From: Plasmodium brasilianum
Lineage: Eukaryota; Apicomplexa; Aconoidasida; Haemosporida; Plasmodiidae
Assembly: GCF_023973825.1 (NCBI RefSeq)
Contig: NC_090119.1
Coordinates: 415,001 to 479,000, forward strand
Length of the DNA stretch: 64,000 bases
Reading direction: 5' to 3'
Shown: in pieces, positions 26,026 to 36,518 of the stretch
How the letters are laid out: each line of letters starts with the position of its first letter
Position numbering within the stretch: position 1 is the first letter of the stretch
Notes under the pieces: model-generated
Seen by the model: the letters and a program-made list of their open reading frames with translations, nothing else
What the model was told of the DNA's origin: nothing
Database searches by the model: none
Position numbers and translations under genes: made by a program

Positions 26026-27768
26026 TTATTGCAAAAGATAGTGACCCATATCTTCTGCTAAATCTTTTAGTGAATCGACAATCTCCGGATCACCACCAAC
26101 TAAAGTAACCATTTTTTTTATTAACTGTTCAGCTTCTTTTTTAGCATCAGCCAGATATTTATAATTATCTACAAGTGAGTTATGAGTATTAGTAACCTGT
26201 GATGGAACGTTATAGTTCTCGTTTTCCTGTTCTTTATTTTTTGCACCTTCTACATCATGTTTTTTCGGAATATCACTTTCGCGTAATTGATCCACATTTG
26301 CATCGTCCTCATCTATATTTTCCTCTTCTCCTGCATCTGCATCTTCTTGTTGTTTCATTTCTTCCATCACTCCTTCTATCACTTCCTGTATCATATCCTC
26401 CATTGTATCATCTGAAATATCCTCCTCTTCTTCACCTTGTTGTTCTTCTCTTTCCTCTACTACGGATTCATCTACATCTGTAATGTTCTGAGTTGCTTGA
26501 TCAGGTAATTTTACTGGCTCAAGTACATTTAGATTTTGTCTTTTTACTAATTCTTCTAGTTCCTTTTTATCCTTTAGTATTTGCGATTCTTCTGAGGATT
26601 CTTCACCATTCCGATTTTCTTTTACTGCTTCGTCTGCTGGTGGATATCCGTCTTGTTGCATAGGTTTTGGTGGTCCTTCTTGAGGCAATTCTGTTGATTC
26701 TATAGCCGATTGAGGTCTTAATTCACCTTCTTGTTTCAGTATATCTATTCCTTCTATTGGTGGTGATGATGAATCTTGACCATTATCTTCTCTTTCCGTT
26801 ATTTGATCTGGAGCTGTAGGAGTTCTCGGCGCTCTTTCATCTGAATGTGAATTTATTCCTTGGGGATTTCTATCTGTTGATAATGTATGATCTATTACTT
26901 CATTCAATGGTTCATCTGCTGTTGACTTTGATTGTACTGTTACATCTGGTAGTGATGGATGTTCTGATGATGATACCCCTGATAGTGGTGGTTTTTGTAA
27001 TGATGATTCTTCTGATTTTGGATCTCTTAGTTGCTGTCCTCTTGACAACACTTCTGGTAATTGATTTAGTGATAGTGATTCTTGTAGTGGTTTCATATCT
27101 TTTTCTGTCTCATCTGATACAGGATTTATACTAGTTCCATCACCCGCTTCTGTGTGTGATACCCCTTCTTGTGGTTCACCATGTCCTGCTGTTGAATCCT
27201 CTCGTAATTCTCCTTGGGCTTTTCCTTCTTTTTCAACTTTATCTTTTTGCGGATTCTCAGGGTCATCTTTACCCCCATCTCCAGATTTTTCTAGAGATTG
27301 TTTTACAACTGAAAGAGTAGATACTGATCCATCTTCACTAGTAGGTCCCTTTTCACCATTGTCTTCAGGTCCACTGTTATCATGAGATTTATCTCCAGCT
27401 TTAGAAGCAGGATCTTCTGTATCTTCAGTTTTACGAATAGGAGTAGATTCACTTTTTAATTTTTCATCTTCTAAAGTAGATTGAGTTACTGCATCTTCTA
27501 GTTTTCCAGGACTATGTTCTTCGTTTGAAGCAGATTGTAACGTATTATGATCACCTGCTGATACTTCTAGTCCTGAATGTAAATTGGTACTATCTTGTTC
27601 ATCTTGTAAAGAAACATTTTTTTTTGAAAAACCATTCCTTAAATTACGTTTTATAAAATTTATATTTTGTCGCTCTTGGACTCCATATGGCAAATTTTCA
27701 CTATTTTCACATATGCACAAATTTAAAAAAAATAATAAAAAAGATGTTATGGGAAAAACTTTACACAT
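26026..27768 (-). CDS. MSP3: MSP3-family merozoite surface protein, paralog A (580 aa)
   Basis: Secreted, probably peripheral merozoite surface protein. It is the copy nearest the conserved block. The signal peptide is MCKVFPITSFLLFFLNLCIC, and the family motif NLRNG is at 42-46. The middle (about 60-400) is hydrophilic, rich in Glu, Ser, Asp and Pro, without an obvious tandem repeat. The conserved mid-element reads NVLEPVKLP (about 412), followed by ITDVDESVVEE and an acidic stretch with helix MEDMIQEVIEG. The C-terminal block is LVGGDPEIVDSLKDLAEDM (ending YLLQ). There is no transmembrane segment or GPI signal. The C-terminal IEIF...FDEFIY tail of D and F is absent, and nothing like it follows the stop. 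Its 5' flank is strongly similar to that of paralog G, suggesting the two share a more recent ancestor or exchanged promoters. Exact function is unknown. Confidence 0.88.
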   Translation of the reverse strand: MCKVFPITSFLLFFLNLCICENSENLPYGVQERQNINFIKRNLRNGFSKKNVSLQDEQDSTNLHSGLEVSAGDHNTLQSASNEEHSPGKLEDAVTQSTLEDEKLKSESTPIRKTEDTEDPASKAGDKSHDNSGPEDNGEKGPTSEDGSVSTLSVVKQSLEKSGDGGKDDPENPQKDKVEKEGKAQGELREDSTAGHGEPQEGVSHTEAGDGTSINPVSDETEKDMKPLQESLSLNQLPEVLSRGQQLRDPKSEESSLQKPPLSGVSSSEHPSLPDVTVQSKSTADEPLNEVIDHTLSTDRNPQGINSHSDERAPRTPTAPDQITEREDNGQDSSSPPIEGIDILKQEGELRPQSAIESTELPQEGPPKPMQQDGYPPADEAVKENRNGEESSEESQILKDKKELEELVKRQNLNVLEPVKLPDQATQNITDVDESVVEEREEQQGEEEEDISDDTMEDMIQEVIEGVMEEMKQQEDADAGEEENIDEDDANVDQLRESDIPKKHDVEGAKNKEQENENYNVPSQVTNTHNSLVDNYKYLADAKKEAEQLIKKMVTLVGGDPEIVDSLKDLAEDMGHYLLQ

Positions 27769-29647
27769 TTTTTATTTGTATTTTAAAAAATTTGCAAAAA
27801 AAAATTGAAGTTCAAAGTGGAAAGAAATGCAAAAATGGATAATTAAAATGATACCCACTTTTGCATTAATTTTTATTATCACAAAAAAATATTTACACAC
27901 AAATTTACATTAATAAAATAAAAACAACCACCAGCCATTTTTTGTCTACTGCTAATTTGACAACTGTTCTTTTGTGAAAAGTCTAAATTTTCGAAAATTG
28001 GAAAATAAAAAAATTCGACGAAAAAAAAAAAATAATAAAATAAAAAAAATAATAATAAAAAAAATAAATAAAATAAATAATAAAATAAAAATATATAAAC
28101 ACTCTGAACATACTAAAAAAATGCATTCACCCGTTAAATTTATCCTCCTTTAGTTGATTAACTGGTTAACTCATTAATTGTTTATTTGTTTAATTGTTTA
28201 ATTGTTTAATTGTTTAATTGTTTAATTGTTTAATTGTTTAATTGTTTAATTGTTTAATTGTTTAATTGTTTAATTGTTTAATTGTTTAATTGTTTAATCG
28301 TTTAATTGTTTAATTGTTTAATTGTTTAATTGTTTAATTGATTTTTTTTTTTTTTTTTTTAAATGTTACAATTTTTTATTGAAGTACTGAGGATAATTTA
28401 CCTATTCCACAATTTGTTCAAACGGAACTTCAATTTAGAAAAGCGTCAAAGTAAAACATATGTGTGCAGATAAACTACATTTGTTTTCCTATGATGTATG
28501 GAATAAATTTGTGATAACATTTATATGTTATTCAGTTTTATTGTAAATATCAATTCAACTTTTATTTTAAAGACACAAATGATTAACAAGGTGAAATAGG
28601 TATTATCCCCCACCATATGTTTTATCTCCTCCCATTTTTGTGAAATTTATTTTGTAGATTTACACTAAAAAATAATATTTATTTGTAATGTGTATTATTT
28701 TGAATCTACCGTTAAAGAAATCAAAAATGAGAAATAATGAAACATAAGGAAATACAACTAAAAATGAGAAAAAAATACTCAAAATAGGGAAATTTAATGA
28801 AACACCAAAAAATCATGAAAAATAATGAACAATAAAAAGTTATCGTAAGATTTGATAATTTAGAAAAAGCAAAATACTATATAATAACATACACCTGTAG
28901 GTATATTATTCTATTGCTACTTTGAAAAAAGAAAAAAAAAGAAAAGAATGTAGAATATAGTTGAATAATAACCCACTGCTCGAGTACTAAAATACGTACA
29001 AAATGTTGTATAAAAATTGTTAAAATAATTGTCCCTCTTATTATCACTTTTCGGAATATAAAATGGAAGAATCACTTTAAATTATATCATTACGATATTA
29101 CAATATTACATTATTTCCCATTAAAGAAGTAATAAATAAGTTAATGTACTTCTGTTATGTTTCTGTCTCTAAATGTCTATTAATATACCTGCAGATATAT
29201 ATTCCCTTATGTGCAGATTTAATTTAGTACTATTTTATTAATTAAAATCATACTTTGAAAAATAAGTTATGTTCTAATGACTCTTTTTTTGTGGTTCAAC
29301 AAAGCGAAACATGCTCATTTGGCTAGTTCTTAGAGGCGTATCCTTTAACTATTCTTGTATTATATTTATATAAAATTATTTTATTTTATTTTTTTTTTTT
29401 TGAATATATGAGATATATAATCAATTTATATTGATACGATTATCATTCTGTGTAAAACAAAAGAGGCAGTCTTTTTTTCTTTTTCATGTTAATTATTTTA
29501 GTGAATATTTCTCAATGTATTTTAGTATTACACTAACACTGTTCTCCTTGAGTTTTATCATTTAGCAGAATATTATATAAATAGTAGTAACCTAAGTAAA
29601 CACACTCAAAAAGTAATATATAATTTTTTTTTTTTTTTTTTTTTTTT
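27769..29647. other. Intergenic region A-B
   Basis: Contains the 5' flank of paralog A. From about 27880 to 28000 it resembles the 5' flank of paralog G near 51400-51560 (shared aaatttacattaataaaata and a following tctaaatttt segment). An 8-bp tandem repeat (28173-28340) and AT-rich DNA follow. No gene seen. Confidence 0.65.
28173..28340. repeat. 8-bp tandem repeat (gtttaatt)n
   Basis: About 20 near-perfect copies of gtttaatt with a single c variant (tttaatcg), ending in a poly(T) run. It lies about 400-570 bases upstream of the start of paralog A. Confidence 0.95.
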
Positions 29648-31591
29648 TTATACATATTGGAAATATTGGTGCATGTAATTTTCTAACCCTTTAAGCGTAT
29701 TCAAAACTGTAGTATCTGAGCTAACTGAATCAATTACTTTTTTTACTACCTCTTCGGCTACTTTTTTAACATCATTATCATTTTTATATTCTTCTGTAAG
29801 TGACTTATGAATATTATTATCATTAGGAGCTTCGTTTTTTGTTTCCCCTTCCTTTACTTTATTTATATGACCTGATTCATCCGCTTTGTCTGGATTATTC
29901 GTTTCGTTTTCTTCTTCGTTCTTTTCTATTTCGTCTTCCTCTTCTTCTTCATCATCTCCTTCTTTTAGTCTTTCTCCTTCTTGCATTCCGTCATCCTGTA
30001 TCAATTTTTGTATTTCTTCCTCACTAATATCTTCCTCCTCATCCTCCTCTTGCTTTTGTTCCTCTTCTATTTCATCTGTTATCGCTTCATCTACATCTAC
30101 AGTATTATGAGTTTCCCCATTGGGCAAACTTACTGGTTCGAGTATATTTTGTTCTTCTTTTTTTCCCTTTTGTATTTGTACCATTGGTTGTTCGGGTTTA
30201 TGGACAGGTGGAACTGGTGGGTCTCCATCTCTTTTCGCCTCTTCTAATGTTTTTCGACCTATATCTTCATCACCTTCTTTTCCATCTACTGGTCCTGCTT
30301 CGAGTGTATCCTCTGTTTGTGCTACTGGTTCTTCTTCTGTTTGTTCTGCTTGTTTTTCCTCTGTTTCTACTGCTTTTTCGTCCTTTGTTTCTGCTGTTGG
30401 TCTTTCCACTGATCCACTCACTGGTTCCTTTTGCGTATCTGCGTTTTCTAATCCTGCTGGTTTTGAATGTGAGTCTACTTCTGGTGGTCTTGGTTGTTCT
30501 GCCGATGTAGGCGATGATGCTTCTTCCTCAGGTTTTGTTGTCAGTACTACTGATGAGTCTGATTCTCCTTCTAATCGAGGTGGGCTTCCTGGTAATACAG
30601 ATGTTTCTTCTGATTCCCTTCCAGATACGATCTCTTTTGTTGCATGTCCTGGTGGTGATGATGTTCCTTGATCGTTGTTATTAACTAATGGCGGAGATGG
30701 TGTTTCTCCCTCTCTTTGTGCATCTTGTTTTTCTGCATCTGTTCCCGGTAAACTGGTTTGTTTTGAATCTAGATCTTCTGAACGTTGAACTGTTTTTCCT
30801 TCTAGTGATTCAGTTGTATGCCCTGCTTCTTGTGTTGTTAATGATGCATCACGTGCAACTGATTCTTGCACTTGTTGCCCATCTAGTGTTTGTCCTGGTT
30901 CTGAAAGTCTGGATTCAATTTGTACATCTCCAGGTTCATGATTTTGTTCTTTTTGTTCTTTTTGTTCCACATCTCTTGCAATGTCTTTTGTGCCATCTTT
31001 AACTACTCCATCCCTTCTGTCATTATCTGATTCTGCTTGTTCTTTGGATTTACCCCTTTCCGCTTGATCCGTTTCTTCTTGACCCCTTTTCTCTGGATTA
31101 TCTTCTCCTCCACCTTCTTTCGCTTTAAGTTCATCCACCCGAGTTTCTTCAGTGTCTGAATCATTTCCCCAAATGTGTTGTTCAAACTTTAGATTATTTT
31201 TTGATAGTTGTGGTTCTGACTGTGGATTGGCACCTTTTTGTCCTAGTACATTCAGATGTTTATGCATAGCAGATGCACGAGTTGATGTGGTTGAACCATC
31301 ATCTGCAAAATTTTTGATGCCTTTTCTATTTGAATCAGCAGCAATATCTACAGTTTCTACCGTTTCAGTATTACTTTCAGCATAATTATTTTTAATATCG
31401 TCTTTTATCCTTAGATGATTCCTTTTATGTTGTGAGGAATCATTTTTAGATGAAAAGTCATAACGTAAATTATGTTTTACATCATGTATATTTTCATACT
31501 CTTTGATTTCATTCGATAATTTTTTATCGCTTTCACATATGCACAAATTTAGAAAAAATAAAAAAAGAGCGATCCGAAACATCTTACACAT
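29648..31591 (-). CDS. MSP3: MSP3-family merozoite surface protein, paralog B (647 aa)
   Basis: I take the start at 31591 (MCKMFRIALFLFFLNLCIC), which gives the same signal peptide as its paralogs. A frame-open ATG 15 codons upstream would bury the signal peptide. The NLRN motif is changed to NLRYD (41-45). The middle is rich in Glu, Gln, Thr and Asp, including a run of TxEEKQAEQTEEEPVAQTE type around 430. The conserved elements are NILEPVSLP (about 480) with THNTVDVDEA, the helix EEEIQKLIQD, and an unusual long Glu/Asp run (DDEEEEEDEIEKNEEENE). The C-terminal block is SSDTTVLNTLKGLENYM, ending QYFQYV. This copy is one of the more diverged at its C-terminus: the Gly-Gly-Asp is replaced by Ser-Ser-Asp. 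No tail homologous to D/F is present after the stop. Secreted, no membrane anchor visible. Confidence 0.88.
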   Translation of the reverse strand: MCKMFRIALFLFFLNLCICESDKKLSNEIKEYENIHDVKHNLRYDFSSKNDSSQHKRNHLRIKDDIKNNYAESNTETVETVDIAADSNRKGIKNFADDGSTTSTRASAMHKHLNVLGQKGANPQSEPQLSKNNLKFEQHIWGNDSDTEETRVDELKAKEGGGEDNPEKRGQEETDQAERGKSKEQAESDNDRRDGVVKDGTKDIARDVEQKEQKEQNHEPGDVQIESRLSEPGQTLDGQQVQESVARDASLTTQEAGHTTESLEGKTVQRSEDLDSKQTSLPGTDAEKQDAQREGETPSPPLVNNNDQGTSSPPGHATKEIVSGRESEETSVLPGSPPRLEGESDSSVVLTTKPEEEASSPTSAEQPRPPEVDSHSKPAGLENADTQKEPVSGSVERPTAETKDEKAVETEEKQAEQTEEEPVAQTEDTLEAGPVDGKEGDEDIGRKTLEEAKRDGDPPVPPVHKPEQPMVQIQKGKKEEQNILEPVSLPNGETHNTVDVDEAITDEIEEEQKQEEDEEEDISEEEIQKLIQDDGMQEGERLKEGDDEEEEEDEIEKNEEENETNNPDKADESGHINKVKEGETKNEAPNDNNIHKSLTEEYKNDNDVKKVAEEVVKKVIDSVSSDTTVLNTLKGLENYMHQYFQYV

Positions 31592-33452
31592 TTTATATTT
31601 ACGTTTTGAAAAAGTGCAAAAATTAAAGAATGTCAAATCGAGATGAAAATTAAAGTGATAGTTGTTATGAAGTGTTAACAGTGGTTTTTCAGCTGTTTTG
31701 TTTTTATTTTTTTAAAAAAGAGAGAAAAAAAAAGATAAATTTACCTTTTTTTTATGATGGTATTACTAATTGTACTTCAGAATTTTTTTTAAAAATATAA
31801 TTGGAATATATATATATATATATATATATACATATTCATTTTTTTTTATTTTAAATTTAAAAAAAAATAAAAAAAATTGTGAATACGAAGGATGTCTAAA
31901 TGTTGCAAAATTGAACATGTAGAAAAAACCTTTAAAAAAAAAGTGTACTTATATAACATGTCAAAAAGGAAATTCAGTTCATCGGAGATATTTATTATCT
32001 TTTGTTATATATATTTTACTTTTACATTGTAAGTAACATTTTAAAAGTAGATGTAATAAATATTGTCCGGATTTTCCTTGTATATGTATGGGTATATATT
32101 TATGTATATACATACATATATATATGTGTATATGGCCATTTTTCAAATTGGATAAAGATAAACGCAAATACTGCACGTTCATTCGAGCAGTTCTTTTCTC
32201 CTACTAGGAGAGAAAATTATTATTATTATTCCTATTACAGCAATAATTATAATTATTCCTACTTTGCTTTACGTTTTTTAACGTCATTACAACTTTTAAC
32301 AAATGAAAATATTTTAAGTTGTATGGTAGGTAATATACTCCCTTACGTATATTATCTCTATACTTTTTGACAAAATTAATTTCGAATATTTAAGTAAAAA
32401 AATTAATACTAATTTGTCAGTCTAAAGAGTATAATCAAATTACTAGCAAAAAAAAAAAAAAAAAAAAATACTAAATGGGTTAAAATATAATAAAAATTCT
32501 TTATTTTAGAAAAAAGAAAGTGTAATATAGTAGTATTTATGTTCATTTTATTTTGTTTTGTTTATTTTTTTAATTTTATTTATTTGCTTTATATAAAAGA
32601 TAGAAAGTTTCAGCCTTCGGTAATGTTATATGCATTTTAACTATATACATGTTTGTTGTTGTTGCAGAATTGTTAATATGATAACTTCCTACATAATTAA
32701 TATCTCCTTACAATGAAATAAAGAAGCATTTTTAATATTATGAACAAGTTCAGTATCAACGGGACATGCACATTTATTTACATATTCTGCTTTTTACTTC
32801 TCCCCCTCCATCTTTGTTATCCATTTTTGTTATCCATCTTTGTTATCTATCTTTGTTATTCAGCTTTGTTAGTTTTATATATAGGTTGCTTCATATACTT
32901 GTAGTTTTTAATTTTATACTGGTATATCTACTGAATTTTGTTTGTAAAAAAATTATTATTTAAATAACTCGTGGGGGTAGGAAAGAACCAAGGGTGTTCT
33001 TTCAGTTAAAGAATAGAGTGGTATACCTGCGTTGTTATCGCATTACATAAACGTATGTATACGTACGTTTTGTTTTTGTTTGTTTGTTTGTTTGTTTGTT
33101 TGTTTGTTTATTTGTTTATTTGTTTATTTGTTTTCATGTTTTTTCGTCTTTTTTTTTTTATTCTCATTTGTGTGATATCTTGTCAATTTTCACATGCGCT
33201 ACTGTAATTTTACATAAAATGGGAGAGTAACCCTTTTTCTTTTTTCTTATTTTTTCTTCTTTTTTCTTCTTTTTTCTTCTTTTTTCTTATTTTTTCTCAT
33301 TTATTGATAGTTTTTCTTATTTTTATTTATTTTTACTTATTATGTTATCCGCAGGGATGTGTTTACTTTCCACTGAAACATAAAACATTAACAGTACAAT
33401 TATAAATTATTCATACGTAAAAAATTGTTATATATGGAATTAACGGCAATAA
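31592..33452. other. Intergenic region B-C
   Basis: About 1.9 kb upstream of paralog B and downstream of pseudogene C. It contains a (TA)n tract (31808-31830), a run of tttgttatc(c/t)a(t) repeats near 32815-32870, a (TTTG)n tract (33070-33135) and (ttttttctt)n repeats near 33235-33300. An AT-rich Tyr/Asn ORF at 32002-32370 has no protein-like character. Confidence 0.6.
33070..33135. repeat. (TTTG)n microsatellite
   Basis: Around 14 copies of tttg/ttta units, about 320 bases from the 3' end of pseudogene C. Confidence 0.9.
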
Positions 33453-35022
33453 ATGAATGCATCAAAATGTTAGTATATCAACATTTTTAAGTTTAGAAAA
33501 AATTGGCATATCTTCTTCTAAGTCTTCAAGAGTATTAACAATTGGCGTATCACCATCAATTGAAGTATCTAATGTTTTTATTAACTCGTCAGCAAAATTT
33601 TCATCTTTATTGTTATCTTCACATTCCCAGGAGAAATAGTTATGAACAGTAGCATCGTTAAATGGAGGAGTACTTAGCTTTTTTTCTTTTAGCAGTCCTT
33701 TAATTTTATATTCAACGTCGTCCTCTTTTCCATGCAAATTTTTTTCGTCTTCGTCTTCCTATTCTTCTTCTCCCTCTTGCATTATTTCTTTTACTGGTTT
33801 TTGCATTTCTTCATCTTTAATCACTTCCTCTTTTTCTTCTCCCTTTTCTTGTCCATTGTCTTCTGATGATGGATTTTTAGTTGGTAGATCTTCTCTTTGT
33901 GAATATGGTTCTACATGTATCTTTACATCTGATATCGATGCTGGTTTTCCTTTTGATTCCGATATTTTTTGTTTTGTTGTTCCTGATGGTAGTGTTGTAG
34001 GTGATCCCTGTTCAGGTAATTTTTCATTAACTGATCTTGCTGTCGCTCCTGCTTCATTATCATCCTTTTCTTCTTCCTCTTTTTCTTTCTCTTTTTCTTT
34101 GTATTCTTCTTTCACTTCTTTCTCCTCTTCTTTCTGTTCTTCCTTTTTTTTTTTCTCTATCTATTGCCTGCGAATGTACAGTTAGTAACGCTGTTTGTTT
34201 AACCTCAGGATTCGATGTGTCTATTTCTGGTTTTGCTTTCGCTCCTGCTTTTGATTTTGATCATGCTAGTTCATTTGGTGGTGGCTGTAGTTGATCTTTG
34301 TTGGGTACTGACGATGTTTCTAACGATTCTTCTGTTTGTTCTGATTTCGTATTCAGTGGGTTAGCATGATTCTGATATTTTTCTCCTTTATATACTATTG
34401 TTTCAGTATCCCCGTTACTTGGTTTTCCTGGTACGGCTGTTTCTTTTGTTTTTTTCCTTTTCTAATTGTAATACTTCTGATGATGTAGTATCAGTTTCTG
34501 CAATTTGTAGTTGATTCAGTGGGTTTTCCTGTACTGTAATAATTCCAGCAATGTTTGAATCTCCTGCATCTGACTGTAATGCATTATCCTTAACTTTCTG
34601 TTCTGAACCTCGATGTTCTCCTTCATTATCTACCTCAAATTTATGTGTATCTGTATTTCCAGCATTATCAGTACTACGATATACAACATGTAATTTTTGA
34701 CCTCCACATAGATGAGCTTTTTGATCTAATGGATCATCTCTTATTTTCTCTTCCTTTTCATTAGGAGTAAGTCCACTTTGTGAAGCATGTTTTATTGATT
34801 CTACTTCATTTTTTTTTTTGATGGTAATTCTACCTGTAAACTCGCTATTTTTGCTTCATCTTGAAATGAAACATTAATTACATGAAACTTATCTCGTAAA
34901 ATTTGTTTTAGGTCATCTATATTTTTTATGTTATATGCTTCTCTGGGCAGTTTGCCATTGCTCTAGTATACACACACATGTATAAGAGATAAATAAAAAG
35001 CAATGCGAAATATTGTACGCAT
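33453..35022 (-). pseudogene. MSP3: MSP3-family pseudogene, paralog C
   Basis: A broken relative of paralog D. The ATG at 35022 starts MRTIFRIAFYLSLIHVCVY, almost the D signal peptide, but codon 20 is TAG (34963-34965) where D has GAG. Later the reading frame changes at A-rich runs, near 34820 and again near 34150. Recognisable pieces remain: ILRDKFHVINVSFQDE near the N-terminus; SKGKPASISDVKI and LPTKNPSSEDNGQEKGEE in the middle (33759-34115); and the C-terminal block SIDGDTPIVNTLEDLEEDM (33462-33737). The stop there comes from a further frameshift, since the tail HFDAFIY is still readable in another frame at about 33455-33475. Compared with D it has lost the segment containing NILKPANLP. 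With several independent lesions, a single sequencing error cannot explain it. Confidence 0.9.
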
Positions 35023-35963
35023 TTTCTGTTTTCATTTTTACAGAATTACAATAAAAAAAAAAAATAAAAAAATAAAGCATGCGAAGAGATATCTCCCTAA
35101 AATAGTACCAAATTTGGTATTAAATTTTTTGGAAAAAAAAGAAAAGAATAAGTTAGAAATTGAATATATTTTATATATTTAACCGTTTTGAATATGGTAT
35201 AAAAATATATACATGCCTTCATACGTACATGCTTACTCATATGCATACATACATGCATACATACATACATACATGCTGATCATTTAATTTTTATTAAGTG
35301 GTGTAATGGCTTATGTACATATTCACTAAACAGAAAAAATCTAAGAAAAAATATATATGTTTTTAAAGCAGTCTGCCCTTAGGTCATTAACATTTACTAC
35401 ACTCACGTTATGTTACTTTATTTTATTATTATTTATTATTTTTAATTTAATTTTATTATTTTTTTTTTTGAAAATTAATTTTTACTTCACAAAGGGAGAA
35501 TTCTACGGTAAATTGCTCATCTTATTTTTCTATTTTGAGAAGAATGTGAGTAGATTGTGTGTACAAGAAAAAATAATTTTTTTTTTTTTGGGAGAATATA
35601 ATTATATCATTATTATTCTCATTCTTATTTGCCTTTTTTTTTTTTTTTTTTTCTTTTTAAAGTTATGATAATATTTATTTAAAAAATAAAAATAATGGAA
35701 GGCAATAAGGGAGTTACTTCTACCTCATACGTTATCTCATTCTGTGAGAAATTCTTTTTCAGATTTAGACAAATTGCAGACATAATTTTTTAACCAAAAT
35801 ATTTTAAATACATTATTAGAGGAGTAAAATACAGATAATAATAGTAGTAGTAGTGGTAGTATTAGTAGTAACAATAAATAGTTAAAGATATAAATAAAAT
35901 TTGTTAATTTGTAAACATTGCAATGTAATACATTAACGCATACTTGTTTTTATTACTTTATTA

Positions 35964-36000
<37 letters not shown>

Positions 36001-36518
36001 GAAAAGTAAAACATACGTCCCAGTTTCTCGTTAAATAACTGATCAAGTATTTCATATATGTGGAATAGTGTAAAATTTGATAAAAACAAACTGTTTTTAC
36101 ATTATTCCTTTTTAGATACCTATAACTACGAATAGATATAAATCTTATTAATACATTATTACGTATCAGTGTAACATATATGTTTGGACATTTTTCATTT
36201 GTAGATACTTCTGCATATTCTATAAGTACATTCGGCAGACATAATTTCGTAACGTCAGCATTAGGAAATGATTAGAAAAATGTTCATGTTGTAGTGATTA
36301 ACGACAGTTTAATACGAAGAGATACGCTATTTTAGTTGATTCATATCTTGTTCTTCAGTTATTCTTCTATTTTAACTATATGCTTTGTTTTGATACATTT
36401 GGTTTTCCTATATTTTTTCTGTTATCTCTTTTATCTATTTTTCATTGCAGATTAGGAGCAAAATAATGATGCCCTGAATTTCTACGTTTTGCTAAAGCTA
36501 ATATAGACAGTGTTAACA
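35023..36518. other. Intergenic region C-D, first of three paralogous 1.5-kb spacers
   Basis: About 1.5 kb, closely similar along its length to the D-E and E-F spacers. Shared landmarks in order are aaagcatgcgaagagata, aatagtaccaaatttggta, ctaaacagaaaaaatctaag, attattagaggagtaaaata and a tttcattgcagatt-type segment near the D stop. It should hold the promoter of C and the 3' UTR of D. Poly(T) runs near 35580 and 35635 and (aaaag)n at 35975 are present. Confidence 0.75.

Noticed and set aside
31592..31636. Upstream ATG of paralog B (15 extra codons)
   Set aside because: It would place charged residues before the signal peptide; all paralogs start at the MCK/MSK/MRT position.
32002..32370. 122-codon plus-strand ORF between B and C
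   Set aside because: Tyr/Ile-rich composition of AT-rich spacer, no family resemblance.
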